DNA of 64,000 nucleotides from Rhizobium brockwellii (GCF_000769405.2 NZ_CP053439.1:3286001-3350000); one strand, 5' to 3'. Counted from the first letter of the stretch, positions 9,152 to 18,302 are shown. Numbers and translations are program-made. Notes: a model not told the origin generated them from the letters alone.

Positions 9152-9364
9152 TCAGCCGTCGACGTGACCGGAAAGGGCAACCTGCGCCGACGAAACCGCG
9201 ACGGCGAGGTCGACGCCCTTCACGAAGGTGCCGCCGGCCTTGCGCAGGCCGTTTGCGGTCGCCAATTCCCCCGTCGGATTGAGAGGCGTGACCGTACCCG
9301 CGTCGAGATCGGCAAGCCAGAGACCCGCCTCACCAGGTATTCCTATAATAACAGCTTTTGCCAT
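9152..9364 (-). CDS. Candidate RiPP precursor peptide (70 aa)
   Basis: A 70-codon gene with GAGGGG six bases before its ATG, placed 20 bases after the SARP gene and 42 bases before ycaO. It has no Cys, ten Gly, three Ser (a Ser-Ser pair and one Ser near the C-terminus) and five Thr. The first half (VIIGIPGEAGLWLADLDAG) could act as leader; the second half (AGGTFVKGVDLAVAVSSAQ, then VALSGHVDG) as core. It does not resemble the trifolitoxin precursor TfxA or other precursors I know. Precursor status is inferred from size and from its place directly before ycaO-tfuA; it could instead be a small accessory protein. Confidence 0.6.
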   Translation of the reverse strand: MAKAVIIGIPGEAGLWLADLDAGTVTPLNPTGELATANGLRKAGGTFVKGVDLAVAVSSAQVALSGHVDG

Positions 9365-9384
9365 GTAGTGCCCCTCAGCTATTG

Positions 9385-11232
9385 TTAAAAACCGGCCTTC
9401 AGCAGGCCCTCGCGATAAAGCTCTTTTTGCCAATTTTCCTTGAAGGGAACGATGGCGAGCCACTTCTCGACGTCGAAGACCGGGTTGATGCTTTCGGCCC
9501 GTTGCCGATGGAATAGCGCCCGTTTTCGATCGCCGATCATTGCGCAACTGGCCGCAGCGATGCGATGGGCCGGCGCTTTGTCTTTCATCGCCTCGACATA
9601 GGCGATAGCCTCCTCATACTGTTCCAGGAAGAAGCTCGCTCCCGCAGCGCACCAGAGGTAGGCGTCAGGCGCGATCGGATTGAGCGAAATCGCTCTTCTG
9701 ATCTTGGCGAGCGCGTCGCCAGGGCGGGATGCATGCACGAGCGTGTCGGCATGGCTATAGATGACATCGGCAAAATGCGGGCTGAGTTGTTCCGCCAGAT
9801 CAAGTGCGGCGACACTGGCATCGACATCGCCGAGATAGAGTTTGGTGACGCCAAGCTCGCGATGGCCCGCCGCCGATGCCGGATCCCGCTCGATGGCCCG
9901 AAGCGCGTTCTGCTCCGCCAGATGCAGCAGCTCATTGTTTCCCTGCGCCGTCACGAGCCACTCGCTGGTGAAGGTCCTCGCCAGCCCGGTAAATGACGGA
10001 GAGAAATCCGCCTTATGCGAAAGCGACTGCTTGAAAGCTTTTCGTGCCCGGCGGATATGCGGCAATGTCAATTTGCTCATCAGGCTCGAGCCGACCAGAT
10101 AGGCGTGATAGGCCTCCGGATTGGCTTCGAAGCGTAAGCGCTCTTCCTCGTTTTCGGCCAGCTCGCGGGCCACCGACATGGTCAACTGCTGCGCGATCAG
10201 CCGTCTCTGACGCGGCAATATATCGGGCGTCATCGTAAAGCGATTGGCCCAGATGATCTCGTCCGTGGGAAAATAAACCAGCTGGGCGAATAATCCCTCT
10301 TCGGAAAACCGCGTATCCAGAAGATAGGCGATCGAGTGACGGGCGACCACAGCAGCCTTCTCGGAATCGCGGCGGATCTGGCCGGCCGTATGGGGCGCCA
10401 CGATGGAAATGTTTCTGAGCGCGCAGAGTTCGATCGTGACGTCTTCGATCAGGGCATTGGCAAGCGCAAGCCCGGCATCGGCATGTTTCGATGTCGGGGG
10501 AAGCAGCACCAGTCGAGGCAGGATCAGCGGCGCTGGCGACATGCGTTCGATGTCGGCAGTTGCCTCACCGCCGGCCTCGGAACGCTTCACCTGTACCCTG
10601 GCATGGCCGTCACCGGTCGGCAATCTTTCGCTGAGGGACGAACCGCCGGATAACAGGTGCAGCAAGGCTCTGACCTGCTCGTCATTCGGATCCCGTTCGA
10701 GGATCTGCAGAGCGGCGCCGGAAATGGAGCGTGTAGCGCCGGGCTTTTGCGCATCCGGCAACGCGTCCAGCAGTGCCTGCCGCAATTGCAGCGCCTGAGC
10801 GTCCCGTTGCGCCCTGATCCAGGCGTCTATCAGCTTTGTCGCTGGTTTGATATTTCCGATGAACCCGCGCTGGGTTAGTTCGGCGATCGCGTTCAGCCGC
10901 TCCAGCGGCGAACCGCCGGCGCGAAAAATATCCAGATCGCTGGAAACTACCTGGGTGTTGAGACGAACCGTGGTGGCGGTGAAATCGAAGGGCAATTCGG
11001 CGCGCCCGCCGTCTGTCTCGCGGATGCGGGAAAGCAGTTTGCGCAGATTGAGCCGCGCCAGCTCTGGTTCGACATCATTCCACAGAAACTGGGCCAATTC
11101 GTACCGGCTGAGTTCATGGCTCGCGCCGGCATAGAGATGGGCCATCATCAACAGGCCCTTGATCGGATAGCGAACCGGGTCGCCATTCGTCTCGATCAAC
11201 CGCAGATCGCCAAATGTCTGCAGATGAAGCAC
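9385..11232 (-). CDS. SARP-like transcriptional regulator with TPR C-terminus
   Basis: A 615-residue protein. Residues 1 to about 105 look like an OmpR-type winged helix (LQTFGDLRLIETNGDPV, then LWNDVEPELARLNLRKLLS), followed by a BTAD-like helical part, a central domain like those beside adenylate-cyclase-type regulators (ALANALIEDVTIELCALRN), and TPR repeats from about 370 to 600. SARP proteins activate secondary-metabolite clusters. It is the second gene of the unit, nine bases after the XRE gene, and precedes the peptide gene by 20 bases, so it probably controls this cluster. Overall design is similar to the regulator at 60357-61892. Confidence 0.8.
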   Translation of the reverse strand: MLHLQTFGDLRLIETNGDPVRYPIKGLLMMAHLYAGASHELSRYELAQFLWNDVEPELARLNLRKLLSRIRETDGGRAELPFDFTATTVRLNTQVVSSDLDIFRAGGSPLERLNAIAELTQRGFIGNIKPATKLIDAWIRAQRDAQALQLRQALLDALPDAQKPGATRSISGAALQILERDPNDEQVRALLHLLSGGSSLSERLPTGDGHARVQVKRSEAGGEATADIERMSPAPLILPRLVLLPPTSKHADAGLALANALIEDVTIELCALRNISIVAPHTAGQIRRDSEKAAVVARHSIAYLLDTRFSEEGLFAQLVYFPTDEIIWANRFTMTPDILPRQRRLIAQQLTMSVARELAENEEERLRFEANPEAYHAYLVGSSLMSKLTLPHIRRARKAFKQSLSHKADFSPSFTGLARTFTSEWLVTAQGNNELLHLAEQNALRAIERDPASAAGHRELGVTKLYLGDVDASVAALDLAEQLSPHFADVIYSHADTLVHASRPGDALAKIRRAISLNPIAPDAYLWCAAGASFFLEQYEEAIAYVEAMKDKAPAHRIAAASCAMIGDRKRALFHRQRAESINPVFDVEKWLAIVPFKENWQKELYREGLLKAGF

Positions 11233-11241
11233 GATCCATCC

Positions 11242-11667
11242 TCAGCTGTTCACAACCGAATCTTGCAACTCATTGTCGCCATCAGACAATCCCGCGACTG
11301 CCAGGCTTTTGGCCAACGCCACGAGCTTTTGCCTGATATTCGGGTCTTCGATGGCGATGAATGCCTTGTTGAGCGCCAACCCCTCTTTCGAGGACAAAAA
11401 GCTGTTCAATTCATTCGTCGCGCCGTCGATCGGTCCGGCGCCGCCGTTCTCGAAGAAAAAGCCGATGGGCACGCGAAGAATCTCGGATATGCGCTGAAGA
11501 CGGCTGGCGCCTATTCTATTCGTTCCCTTTTCGTATTTCTGGATCTGCTGGAAGGTAATGCCCAGAAGTTCGGCCAAGCCGTTCTGGGTCATCCCGAGCG
11601 TCTTTCGCCGAACGCGCACGCGGTTGCCAACATAAACGTCGATCGAATTCGGCGATTTAGCCTTCAT
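11242..11667 (-). CDS. XRE-family regulator, PraR-like
   Basis: A 141-residue protein with a Cro/CI helix-turn-helix near residues 15-70 (VGNRVRVRRKTLGMTQNGL, GITFQQIQKYEKGTNRIGA, SRLQRISEIL). The GITFQQIQKYEKGTNR stretch is typical of rhizobial PraR/SinR-like regulators of quorum sensing and biofilm. The C-terminal half is helical. GGGAG lies ten bases before the ATG. As first gene of the unit, nine bases before the SARP gene, it may autoregulate and control the YcaO/TfuA genes. It is probably a paralogue and not PraR itself. Confidence 0.85.
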   Translation of the reverse strand: MKAKSPNSIDVYVGNRVRVRRKTLGMTQNGLAELLGITFQQIQKYEKGTNRIGASRLQRISEILRVPIGFFFENGGAGPIDGATNELNSFLSSKEGLALNKAFIAIEDPNIRQKLVALAKSLAVAGLSDGDNELQDSVVNS

Positions 11668-11703
11668 GTGAATAAGTCTCCCGCTCTATCAGCACGCCCG
11701 GCT

Positions 11704-11733
11704 GTATAATGGAGAGTTTAAGCAAGAATGCAA
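11704..11733 (-). promoter_or_regulatory. Candidate sigma-70 promoter of the XRE-SARP-YcaO-TfuA unit
   Basis: On the minus strand TTGCAT (11728-11733) and TTATAC (11704-11709) are separated by 18 bases, about 40 bases before the XRE start. Matches to consensus are moderate; no experiment supports it. Confidence 0.4.
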
Positions 11734-11839
11734 CTAAAAGTAAATATTACGTAAGGACTTTTTTCAGCAGCACACACAGTAAAAAACAACCTGTGGATTA
11801 TCGAAGCCAGCACCATCTGGCGCGGATGCGCATCGTACT

Positions 11840-12532
11840 CTATCGCACCCGTCGCAGCGTACGAATGCCCTCCGAAATCAACGTCGCTCCGACGCCATCT
11901 CTAAGAGGCTTTCGCGCAACGGCAATCATCGACTTGGCGAAAACGGGAATCCTTCCAACATAGTCAAAACGAACATTGTCGAAGCCGGCATCCAGCAGCA
12001 GCGTGCTCAGCGTGTCTTTCGACCAGAACTTGATATGCCCATGATCCTTCAACGGCATGAAATGGTCGTCCATTTTCCCCATCGCAGCCAGGGCAAGGTT
12101 CTTCAGATAACCGTGATAAGGCGTCGATATCACGGCGATGCCGCCCGGCTTGACGAGATCGTACATCGTCGAGGTGAAAGCCTTCGGATCGTAGACATGT
12201 TCAACGACCTCCAGGCTGATGACGGCATTGAAGGTGCCATATTCCCTGGAAAGGTCGTCATAGGCCGAGCCGACATTCAACGGCAGTTCGGGATATTTGC
12301 CATTGGCCTTGGCGATGCCATCGCTGGAAGGATCGACGCCGACGACATAATATCCTTTTCCCGCGAGAGCCGCTGCCGCGCCGCCGGTACCGCATCCCAA
12401 ATCAAAGACGTCTTTCTCAAGAGAACCATCGAAATGGCTCTCCAGCACGTCGACCACCGCGGGCAAGATATAGGCGTGCGCGGTTGTTGGTTTGGCGTGA
12501 ACATAGGTGCTTGCGTCTAGCTCGACGGACAT
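11840..12532 (-). CDS. Class I SAM-dependent methyltransferase
   Basis: A 230-residue enzyme with the SAM motif DLGCGTG at 44-50, an acidic binding residue in VVGVDPSS, and ISLEVVEHVYDP and LVKPGGIAVISTP as later motifs, in the UbiG/Methyltransf_11 style. The ATG at 12532 is preferred to 12604 because a GGGGGAGG stretch lies just before it. It is followed after 172 bases by the XRE-SARP-YcaO unit on the same strand. It may modify a small molecule, sugar or the RiPP; no substrate can be read from the sequence. Confidence 0.8.
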   Translation of the reverse strand: MSVELDASTYVHAKPTTAHAYILPAVVDVLESHFDGSLEKDVFDLGCGTGGAAAALAGKGYYVVGVDPSSDGIAKANGKYPELPLNVGSAYDDLSREYGTFNAVISLEVVEHVYDPKAFTSTMYDLVKPGGIAVISTPYHGYLKNLALAAMGKMDDHFMPLKDHGHIKFWSKDTLSTLLLDAGFDNVRFDYVGRIPVFAKSMIAVARKPLRDGVGATLISEGIRTLRRVR

Positions 12533-12873
12533 GCTCCTCCCCCTCGGCGATTGCGCGGCAAACCCTATCGAAGAATACGTCGAAAATTTGATGCAATCCA
12601 CCAAGCTGCAAGGATAACAAAAATATAATCTATAGTTTTATAATAAAAAACAAAACTTTTGCGCGAAAATTATTTATAAATTATGCAACACAATAATATT
12701 GTTAGATATTAAACCTAAGAGTTTTTAGAAAAATCCTAGATAATTAATCGCCATCACAATGAGAACGAAAACAAACCTATGCAAAAGCGGCCAATTCATA
12801 GGCCGAATAGCGAGATCATCCGGATTGAAAGGGTGTCACAGCGGCGCCGCCGAAGTCTGCAGCGCCCTTCCTC
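12533..12873. other. AT-rich divergent promoter region
   Basis: A 340-base AT-rich gap between divergent genes, with runs of A and T around 12620-12740. It most likely carries promoters for both the methyltransferase and the membrane protein at 12874. No open frame of note. Confidence 0.5.
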
Positions 12874-13884
12874 ATGACCAGGCACAAAGGTGCCCAATTG
12901 CCGACAAGAAGCCAAAGATATTTAACGGATAAATGTATACTGCTGGATTTAGACAGCCCGATCGAAACCCTTCTCGCGCCGGAGAAGACACGCTTGCCCG
13001 ATAATTCGTCGTCCGCATATGCGAAACAGCCTGTGGGAAAACCGCGGATTCCCGTGGTCTTCTGGTTGCTGCTGACGATTTCCCTCTCGCTGGTCATGGG
13101 AACGGTCCTGCTTTCCAACAGCATGAAACACTTAAAGACGGTCAGCCATTATTTTGGCTTCGATCTCCTTCCCCAGGAGGTCAGAGCGCCTCCCCCCAAA
13201 GCCCTTCCTCGCCCGACACCACCGGCCACCTTCACGCTTCCATTGCATGTCATCGAACCGCCCGTGGTAGAAAGCGCGTCGACTTTCCTGCGGACATGGC
13301 GGATATCCGGCGCCGCAATGTGTGCGGCGTTGCGCAATGCCGGCATCGAAACCAGCGATTGGGCGGCGGCGAGCTTCAACGCCGATACGTTCGAATGCTT
13401 TTTCGAGTGGAGCGGCAAGCGCGAAAAGGATCAGCTCCCGAGCTCCATCTTCGTCATCGTTCGCGGCGACGCCGCCGGCACGATCAACAATATGCGCGTG
13501 AAAATCATCAATCCCGGAACCGATGAAAATGGCCAGCTCGATCCCGGCATTCTGCGAATTTTCGAAATCATGCTGCGGCAACCGCAATGGCTCGATTTTC
13601 ACGAGACCCTGAACGCGATCAAGAATCTGAAGGACATCAAGGAAGACGGCTTCGGAGCCAGCATCGGCTTCACCCGCGAGGTGCTCAATCCCGGGAACTA
13701 CAACTTCACGCTCTCGCTGGATGCGACGTCAGGATCTCAGAAAAGAACCAGAAATTATTTTTCCGGCAGAAGATGGCTGCCGTTGCCGGACCCCGCAGTC
13801 GAGATCGACAGCGCGCAACCCGAATCAGTCTCCAAGCCCCCCGATGCCGAGGCGCCGGCTGAAGGCCAGGAACATCGGCACTAG
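12874..13884 (+). CDS. Uncharacterised inner-membrane-anchored protein
   Basis: A 336-residue protein I do not recognise. A single membrane helix lies near residues 60-82 (IPVVFWLLLTISLSLVMGTV), followed by a Pro-rich spacer (APPPKALPRPTPPATF) and a periplasmic domain of about 200 residues rich in beta-type sequence. The ATG at 12874 has no ribosome site; a TTG at 12994 (residue 41) has GGAG nine bases upstream and may be the real start. Topology suggests a bitopic protein acting in the periplasm, perhaps in the envelope or polysaccharide context. Confidence 0.6.
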   Translation: MTRHKGAQLPTRSQRYLTDKCILLDLDSPIETLLAPEKTRLPDNSSSAYAKQPVGKPRIPVVFWLLLTISLSLVMGTVLLSNSMKHLKTVSHYFGFDLLPQEVRAPPPKALPRPTPPATFTLPLHVIEPPVVESASTFLRTWRISGAAMCAALRNAGIETSDWAAASFNADTFECFFEWSGKREKDQLPSSIFVIVRGDAAGTINNMRVKIINPGTDENGQLDPGILRIFEIMLRQPQWLDFHETLNAIKNLKDIKEDGFGASIGFTREVLNPGNYNFTLSLDATSGSQKRTRNYFSGRRWLPLPDPAVEIDSAQPESVSKPPDAEAPAEGQEHRH

Positions 13885-13909
13885 GGTTTTCATGCCACGC
13901 GCCGACTGA

Positions 13910-14284
13910 TCACGCCATGTGACTGGCATCGTCGTGGTGTCTGGCCAGAATCTTGTAAAGCTCTTTCAAACTGTCCGCACTCGGCCGTTCGGTGCTGTCC
14001 CCACCTGCCAGGCGCCAGACACGCTCGACATTGAGGTCCTGCGTGACTTGCGCAAGGTCGTCGTTCAGCGAACGAATGACAATCTCCGATCGGCGCAGCC
14101 GCCACGACATTCTGACGAGCGCTGCGAACGGGAGGAAAATGACGCTGCTGATGCCGAGAACAAGGGCTGCGAACTGCCAGTCATCGAGAAGAGACAGGCC
14201 GTTTCGAACGGTCGCCATAAAAAAAACGGCATTTTGAAATGCCATATGAAAATAGCTCATCAGATAGCTGGACCAATCTTCCAT
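13910..14284 (-). CDS. Small membrane protein (124 aa)
   Basis: Unrecognised. The ATG at 14284 is selected because GGGGAGG lies nine bases upstream; the longer frame to 14350 has no such signal. One clear membrane helix (FAALVLGISSVIFLPFAALV) sits mid-protein, and a second hydrophobic stretch (FQNAVFFMATV) near the start. The C-terminal half is a charged, helical cytoplasmic tail (SEIVIRSLNDDLAQVTQDLN). It is convergent with the gene at 12874 and divergent from the GH10 gene. Confidence 0.6.
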   Translation of the reverse strand: MEDWSSYLMSYFHMAFQNAVFFMATVRNGLSLLDDWQFAALVLGISSVIFLPFAALVRMSWRLRRSEIVIRSLNDDLAQVTQDLNVERVWRLAGGDSTERPSADSLKELYKILARHHDDASHMA

Positions 14285-14489
14285 CACGAGCGCCCTCCCC
14301 GAGCGGTTTATATCTTGGAATATGCTGAAAAGTCTAGCAGACGCCAACAATATCCCCTGCTGGGAAAGTATATTTGAGGTTGTATTACTCTGCTGAATTG
14401 AACGCGAACCCCGTGATGGATCGGTGCCGACGCGCTCGGCCTTTCAAATTCCACCGCGGACATGAAAAAAGCTAACAGTGAGAGATAGA

Positions 14490-15563
14490 ATGAATAGAAG
14501 ACGTTTCCTCGCCTCGGTTCCGCTCGCTCTGTTGTATGTCCGTGCGGGCCAGGCCTTGGCGCAGGCGCCTGCCGCCGCAGGGCTGCGCGTCCTTGCCGAC
14601 AGGAAATCGTTCCGATTCGGATCGGCAATCGACCTGCAAAACATCAACGATCCAATCGCTGCCGAGATCTACATCGACAACGTCAATTCAATAACGCCAC
14701 GAAACGAGTTGAAGTGGAATTCGACGGAAAAGAGACCGGGTGTTTTCAGCTTTAACAGCGCCGACCGCATGGTTGCATTTGCACGAAAAAACAACATGAG
14801 GGTTTATGGCCATACGCTGATCTGGTATCGCGTCCCGGGCTGGGTGTCTGACATCACCGACGCAAAGACCATTCAGGCGACGATGAACCGTCATATAAAA
14901 CAGGTTGTCACTCGCTATAAGAACTCGATCGATGCTTGGGATGTGGTGAACGAGCCGTTGGAGTATGATGCACCGGATCTGCGGGATTGTGTTTTCCGAC
15001 GCCTTCTTGGCGACGATTATATCCGTATGAGTTTCGACATGGCGCACCAGGCCAATCCCGGCGCGACGCTGGTCCTCAACGAAACGCATTTGGAGAAAAA
15101 ATCCGACGTGTTCGAACAGAAGCGAGCGCGCATCTTGAAAATCGTCGAGGATCTCGTCGCCAAAAAAACACCGATCAATGCGGTGGGTCTGCAGGCGCAT
15201 TTCCGCCCCGGCCTCGACCGGGTCGATCCGGAAGGAATGGGGCGCTTTTGCGCGGCGCTGAAGGACATGGGTGTCGGCGTTTTCATCACCGAACTGGATG
15301 CGTCCTGCCACTTCCTGAACCGCGACAAAGCCTTCACGCCGGCGTCCTACGCCGATATTTTCAGTGACGTTATTACCGTTGCCGCCGAACATGGTGACTT
15401 GAAAGGCGTGACGGTATGGGGCATGTCGGAAAAATACGGCGAGCCCGATGAGAAAGCGACCGATCCCGCTGCAGCTTGCACGAAGCGCGTTAATCTTTAC
15501 GACGAAAACAATGCGCCAAGAAGTGCGATCGACGGTATCCGGCGGGCAATAGAGGCGATGTGA
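14490..15563 (+). CDS. pssW: Secreted GH10 family glycoside hydrolase (PssW-like)
   Basis: A 357-residue protein with a Tat-type signal (MNRRRFLASVPLALL, cleaved after AQA near residue 25). It has the GH10 retaining pair: acid/base Glu155 in WDVVNEPL and nucleophile Glu268 in ITELDAS. The conserved GH10 stretch GHTLxWH reads GHTLIWYRVPGWV here, so the usual His at about 113 is Tyr. GH10 enzymes are mostly endo-xylanases; at the head of an exopolysaccharide cluster this one more likely trims or releases the polymer. A GTG at 14478 is in frame but the ATG at 14490 is better. I recall a GH10 gene (pssW) in the R. leguminosarum locus; the symbol is by that analogy. Confidence 0.85.
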   Translation: MNRRRFLASVPLALLYVRAGQALAQAPAAAGLRVLADRKSFRFGSAIDLQNINDPIAAEIYIDNVNSITPRNELKWNSTEKRPGVFSFNSADRMVAFARKNNMRVYGHTLIWYRVPGWVSDITDAKTIQATMNRHIKQVVTRYKNSIDAWDVVNEPLEYDAPDLRDCVFRRLLGDDYIRMSFDMAHQANPGATLVLNETHLEKKSDVFEQKRARILKIVEDLVAKKTPINAVGLQAHFRPGLDRVDPEGMGRFCAALKDMGVGVFITELDASCHFLNRDKAFTPASYADIFSDVITVAAEHGDLKGVTVWGMSEKYGEPDEKATDPAAACTKRVNLYDENNAPRSAIDGIRRAIEAM

Positions 15564-15594
15564 TGCACAAGACAACGGAGACGCGAACAGATTC

Positions 15595-16746
15595 ATGAAA
15601 AAAGCCGTTATTTATGTGGAAAAATTTTTGCCTGCCAGCCAGGCATTTGTTCTCAACCAGGCGGTAGCGTTTCGTTCTTTCGAAGCTGAAATTCTTGCCG
15701 GCTCGCGAATTTCTTCGGCGCATACTAAAAAATCCACTGTTCCGGTTCATGACATCCGTCGGTCTCCCATTGCGCGGGCCGGTGAACTGCTCCTGAAAAT
15801 CCCGCAGATCGGCCTTCCCTTCCTCTTTCCTGCGATCGGCAAAGCCGATCTCGTTCACGCCCATTTTGGCAAGAACGGATATGTCATCGGCCCGCTGGCC
15901 CGGGCCGCCGGCAAGCCGCTGATCACGACGTTTCACGGCTTTGACGCCACCTATCGTGGCGATCCGAAAAAGCCGGGCGGCTTCAATCAGGTGCGTTTCT
16001 TCGCCAAAGGCCGAAGCGAGATGGCCGGCTGGAACAGTTGGAACATCGCCGTTTCCGATTTCATCCGCGACCGGCTGCTGGCACTCGGCTTTCCAGCCGA
16101 ACGCGTCTATCGCCATCATATCGGCATCGATCTCGATCTCTTCAAAATGGAGCCTCGTCCGCGAAAAAAAGGGCGCGTGGTTTCAATTGCCCGCTTCGTC
16201 GACTATAAGGGCCATCGTTTCATGATCGATGCGCTTTCACGTGTGGCCGCCGCCGGCACTCCGGTTGAATTCGTCATGGTCGGCCAGGGTCCCTTGAAGG
16301 AGGAAATCGAAGCACTGGCGCGTCGTTCCTTGCCAAGCGTCACGATCCATGAAAATCTGTCGCAGACTGAGATAAGAGATCTGCTCGCCAGTGCGGAGCT
16401 TTATCTCCATGGAAGCGTGACCCTCGACAATGGTCACGCCGAAGCTTTCGGCCTCGCAAATCTCGAGGCGGAAGCCGTCGGTACTCCGGTTGTCGCATTT
16501 CGCTCGGGAGGCGTCGGCGAAGCGATCGAAGAGGGGAAAACTGGTTATCTCGTGGAGGAGCGGGATGTCGCAGGAATGGCGGAGGCGGTCGGAAGACTGC
16601 TCAACGACCAGGCTCTGTGGACAGCCTTTAGCGCGCGGGCACCGCTTCTGGTGGCCGAACGCTTCGACTTACGTCGTCAGACGGGGACGCTCGAGGACTA
16701 TTACAGTTCCGTGCTAGACGAATTTTCCAGCCGGGGTCGGACTTGA
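15595..16746 (+). CDS. GT4 family glycosyltransferase
   Basis: A 383-residue GT-B retaining glycosyltransferase. The N-terminal half has HAHFGKNGYVIGPLARA and TTFHGFDAT; the donor domain has VVSIARFVDYKGH, FVMVGQGPL and the E-x7-E element EAFGLANLE followed by VGTPVVAFRSGG. It acts in the cytoplasm on lipid-linked saccharides. It starts 31 bases after the GH10 gene and its stop overlaps the next start (TGATG), so it is in the exopolysaccharide operon. Linkage and sugar are unknown. Confidence 0.88.
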   Translation: MKKAVIYVEKFLPASQAFVLNQAVAFRSFEAEILAGSRISSAHTKKSTVPVHDIRRSPIARAGELLLKIPQIGLPFLFPAIGKADLVHAHFGKNGYVIGPLARAAGKPLITTFHGFDATYRGDPKKPGGFNQVRFFAKGRSEMAGWNSWNIAVSDFIRDRLLALGFPAERVYRHHIGIDLDLFKMEPRPRKKGRVVSIARFVDYKGHRFMIDALSRVAAAGTPVEFVMVGQGPLKEEIEALARRSLPSVTIHENLSQTEIRDLLASAELYLHGSVTLDNGHAEAFGLANLEAEAVGTPVVAFRSGGVGEAIEEGKTGYLVEERDVAGMAEAVGRLLNDQALWTAFSARAPLLVAERFDLRRQTGTLEDYYSSVLDEFSSRGRT

Positions 16747-17252
16747 TGGTGCAGACAGGAAAAAAGCCGAAGTGGGGACTGAATGTATTTCGGCCACTGC
16801 GCAACGGATTTGTGAAGGCCAAGTGGCTCTACTATACGAAATTCTGGGGAATGGACATCGATCCGACGGCCAGCTTTTCCTTGAGCGTGCGCTTCGACAA
16901 GACCAACCCGAAGGGATTGCATATCGGCGCGGAAACTTACGTCGCCTTTGAGGCGGCGATTCTGACCCACGATCTCACGCGCGGGCTCTATCTTCACACG
17001 AGGATCGGCAAGCGCTGCTTCATCGGCGCCCGAAGCATCATTCTGCCCGGCGTCGAGATCGGCGACGAATGCGTCATCGGCTCGGGCTCGGTGGTGACCA
17101 AGAGCGTGCCGCCGCGCTCGCTCGTCGCTGGCAATCCGGCAAAGATAATCCGCAGCGACATCAAGATCATTTCGCGTTACGGACGCATGGCACGCGAAGA
17201 CGAGACGGTCTCGCAGATCGTCACGCACTTGCCGACTGGAGAAGCACGATGA
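16746..17252 (+). CDS. Left-handed beta-helix acyltransferase (PssR-like)
   Basis: A 168-residue hexapeptide-repeat acyltransferase, as in WcaF/NodL acetyltransferases. Repeats run from about residue 50 to 135 ([54 protein letters not shown]), ending in [10 protein letters not shown], the usual trimer/CoA-binding end. The ATG at 16746 overlaps the previous stop by one base. It probably O-acetylates the repeat unit, a known decoration of R. leguminosarum exopolysaccharide, where the enzyme is called PssR. Confidence 0.85.
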   Translation: MVQTGKKPKWGLNVFRPLRNGFVKAKWLYYTKFWGMDIDPTASFSLSVRFDKTNPKGLHIGAETYVAFEAAILTHDLTRGLYLHTRIGKRCFIGARSIILPGVEIGDECVIGSGSVVTKSVPPRSLVAGNPAKIIRSDIKIISRYGRMAREDETVSQIVTHLPTGEAR

Positions 17253-18151
17253 AGATGTTTGCCTACCGGGGGAAACACGAGAATTTTGGCGACGAACTGA
17301 ACCATTGGCTTTGGGAGCGCCTGCTGCCCGGCTTCTTCGACGACGACGAAAGCCAACTCTTTCTCGGCATCGGTTCGATCCTCTACGACAATTTCGACCC
17401 GAACATGCAGAAGATTGTCTTCGGCTCGGGCTATGGCGGCTACACCAACCCGCCGAAGGTCGATCGCAACTGGACGTTCTATTTCGTGCGCGGAAAGAAG
17501 ACTGCCGAAGTCCTCGGCATCGATCCGAGCTACGCCATCGGCGATTCGGGTATCCTCACGCGCAGCTGCTGGGATGCAAAAAGCATCGAGAAGCGTTACC
17601 CGGTCTCTTTCATGCCGCATTACGAAAGCGCCATGTATGGCAGTTGGGATAAGGCCTGTGAGCTCGCAGGGATTCACTATATCGATCCGCGCTGGTCTGT
17701 GGAAAAGGTTCTGACCGAAATCAGCGCATCGCATAAAGTGGTCTCCGAGGCGATGCATGGCTGCATTATCTCAGACGCGCTGCGCGTCCCCTGGCGGGCT
17801 ATCCGGCCGATCGCGCCGGGGAATCGAGCCAAGTGGTACGATTGGGCAAGTGCGCTTGATCTCGAGATCGACTTCGACGCGATTGGCCCGTCAAACCTCG
17901 TCGAAGCAGGCGCGTCACTGGTACGGAAAAACACCTACCTTTTGAAGAACATAACGTTCCGCCACCGCCGCATCCGTCAGCTCACTGGCAATTACGTCTT
18001 CGGGTCGACGGTCAAGACGCTGCAGCGGGTGGCGCAGAAACCAGGACAGCTGAGTTCCGACGAGTCCATGGTCAATGCACACAACAGAATGCTGCTGGAG
18101 CTGGATCGGCTGAAGCAGGATTTTTCCAAGAAAACGGCAAGCGTCCTGTGA
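17249..18151 (+). CDS. Polysaccharide pyruvyl transferase (ExoV-like)
   Basis: A 300-residue ketal pyruvyl transferase. The start overlaps the acyltransferase stop (ATGA). The N-terminal pattern ([44 protein letters not shown]) closely recalls S. meliloti ExoV, and [19 protein letters not shown] holds the family's conserved His. It transfers pyruvate from phosphoenolpyruvate to a terminal sugar of the lipid-linked repeat unit. It is one of two pyruvyl transferases here, in the positions of PssM and PssK of R. leguminosarum. Confidence 0.88.
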   Translation: MKMFAYRGKHENFGDELNHWLWERLLPGFFDDDESQLFLGIGSILYDNFDPNMQKIVFGSGYGGYTNPPKVDRNWTFYFVRGKKTAEVLGIDPSYAIGDSGILTRSCWDAKSIEKRYPVSFMPHYESAMYGSWDKACELAGIHYIDPRWSVEKVLTEISASHKVVSEAMHGCIISDALRVPWRAIRPIAPGNRAKWYDWASALDLEIDFDAIGPSNLVEAGASLVRKNTYLLKNITFRHRRIRQLTGNYVFGSTVKTLQRVAQKPGQLSSDESMVNAHNRMLLELDRLKQDFSKKTASVL

Positions 18152-18302
18152 TGCTGCAAACCGGATTCGTGACGAGGCGATAAGGCATGATCCTTTCTAA
18201 CTCCACCGACGCTCCCTCCTACGGCAAGGGGGACAAGCACTTTGGATGGGCGCTCGGCCCGCTTAAACGGTTAGTATCCTTGACGTGCGGAGCCGTTCGA
18301 CC

